Positions 63,883 through 64,000 of a stretch of 64,000 bases of DNA are shown in pieces. Both the position numbers and the translations under genes were made by a program. The notes below the pieces were generated by a model that was not told the DNA's origin, did not search any database, and saw only the letters and a list, made by a program, of their open reading frames with translations. Position 1 is the stretch's first letter; each line of letters starts with the position of its first letter. Origin of the DNA: Circinella umbellata (Eukaryota > Mucoromycota > Mucoromycetes > Mucorales > Lichtheimiaceae); contig JAIWNF010000002.1 of assembly GCA_025093555.1 (NCBI GenBank), forward strand, positions 1,240,001 to 1,304,000, given 5' to 3'.

Positions 63883-64000
63883 TATTTCAAACAAACATAG
63901 TAATACCACATCTTCCGCCTCTTCCCTCTTCATATGCAAACTCTGTAGGTGTAAATACTAGCCTAGTGATCGTTTGAACCAGTGTTTTTATACCCTATTT
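63883..64000. other. Right-edge flank
   Basis: No feature is seen in the last 118 bases. Confidence 0.5.

Overview
This window is nuclear DNA of a filamentous fungus, most likely a Mucoromycota zygomycete (Mucorales or a close relative). The support is strongly A+T-rich DNA with long homopolymer and simple-repeat tracts, intron-dense genes with short GT-AG introns (about 50-180 bp), AT-leaning codon use with many CAA/CAG and AAT/AAC runs, and F-box, COP9-signalosome, Lys12 and Osh-type oxysterol-binding proteins in one locus. The lineage call is inference from style and gene content. I assembled spliced models by hand from splice signals, phase and protein continuity; the exon lists are in the entries.

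Layout. 1-314: N-terminus of a Gln/Asn-rich protein running off the left edge. 0.3-12.8 kb: gene-poor, repeat-rich block with a 1.5-kb terminal-inverted-repeat element, a Mutator-like transposase ORF joined to a higher-order tandem array (106-bp units), relics of an amplified multi-exon gene family and a LINE tail fragment. 12.8-35.5 kb: gene-rich: a methyltransferase with an N-myristoylation signal, an AVT/SLC38-type amino-acid transporter, COP9 subunit 6, an F-box/LRR-like protein, a 989-aa BRE4/ArAE-type membrane protein, ETF alpha subunit and an endopolyphosphatase. 35.5-43 kb: gene-poor, with decayed minus-strand genes and a tandem ACCGGTT-rich repeat. 43-60.6 kb: aspartate aminotransferase, a penta-EF-hand protein, a candidate structured RNA, a GOLD-PH-ORD oxysterol-binding protein (Osh3 type), homoisocitrate dehydrogenase (LYS12) and an Acinus-like SAP/RRM/RSB protein. 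60.6-64 kb: repeats, foldback sequences and gene relics.

There is no operon logic; the genes are independent housekeeping loci. Loose links exist: amino-acid metabolism and transport (aspartate aminotransferase, LYS12, AVT-type transporter), cullin-ligase control (CSN6, F-box protein) and vacuole/ER membrane biology (endopolyphosphatase, transporter, BRE4-like, Osh3-like).

Most notable: very small exons (8 nt in LYS12, 12 nt in CSN6, 18 nt in ETFA, 32 nt in the methyltransferase); an oxysterol-binding protein whose EQVSHHPP fingerprint has lost its second histidine but which keeps a FFAT-like motif; the transposase-linked nested tandem array; and two classes of hairpin-rich sequence (51.3 kb; 61.1-61.4 kb) that could be uncharacterised RNAs or elements. 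No complete new multi-gene system was evident.
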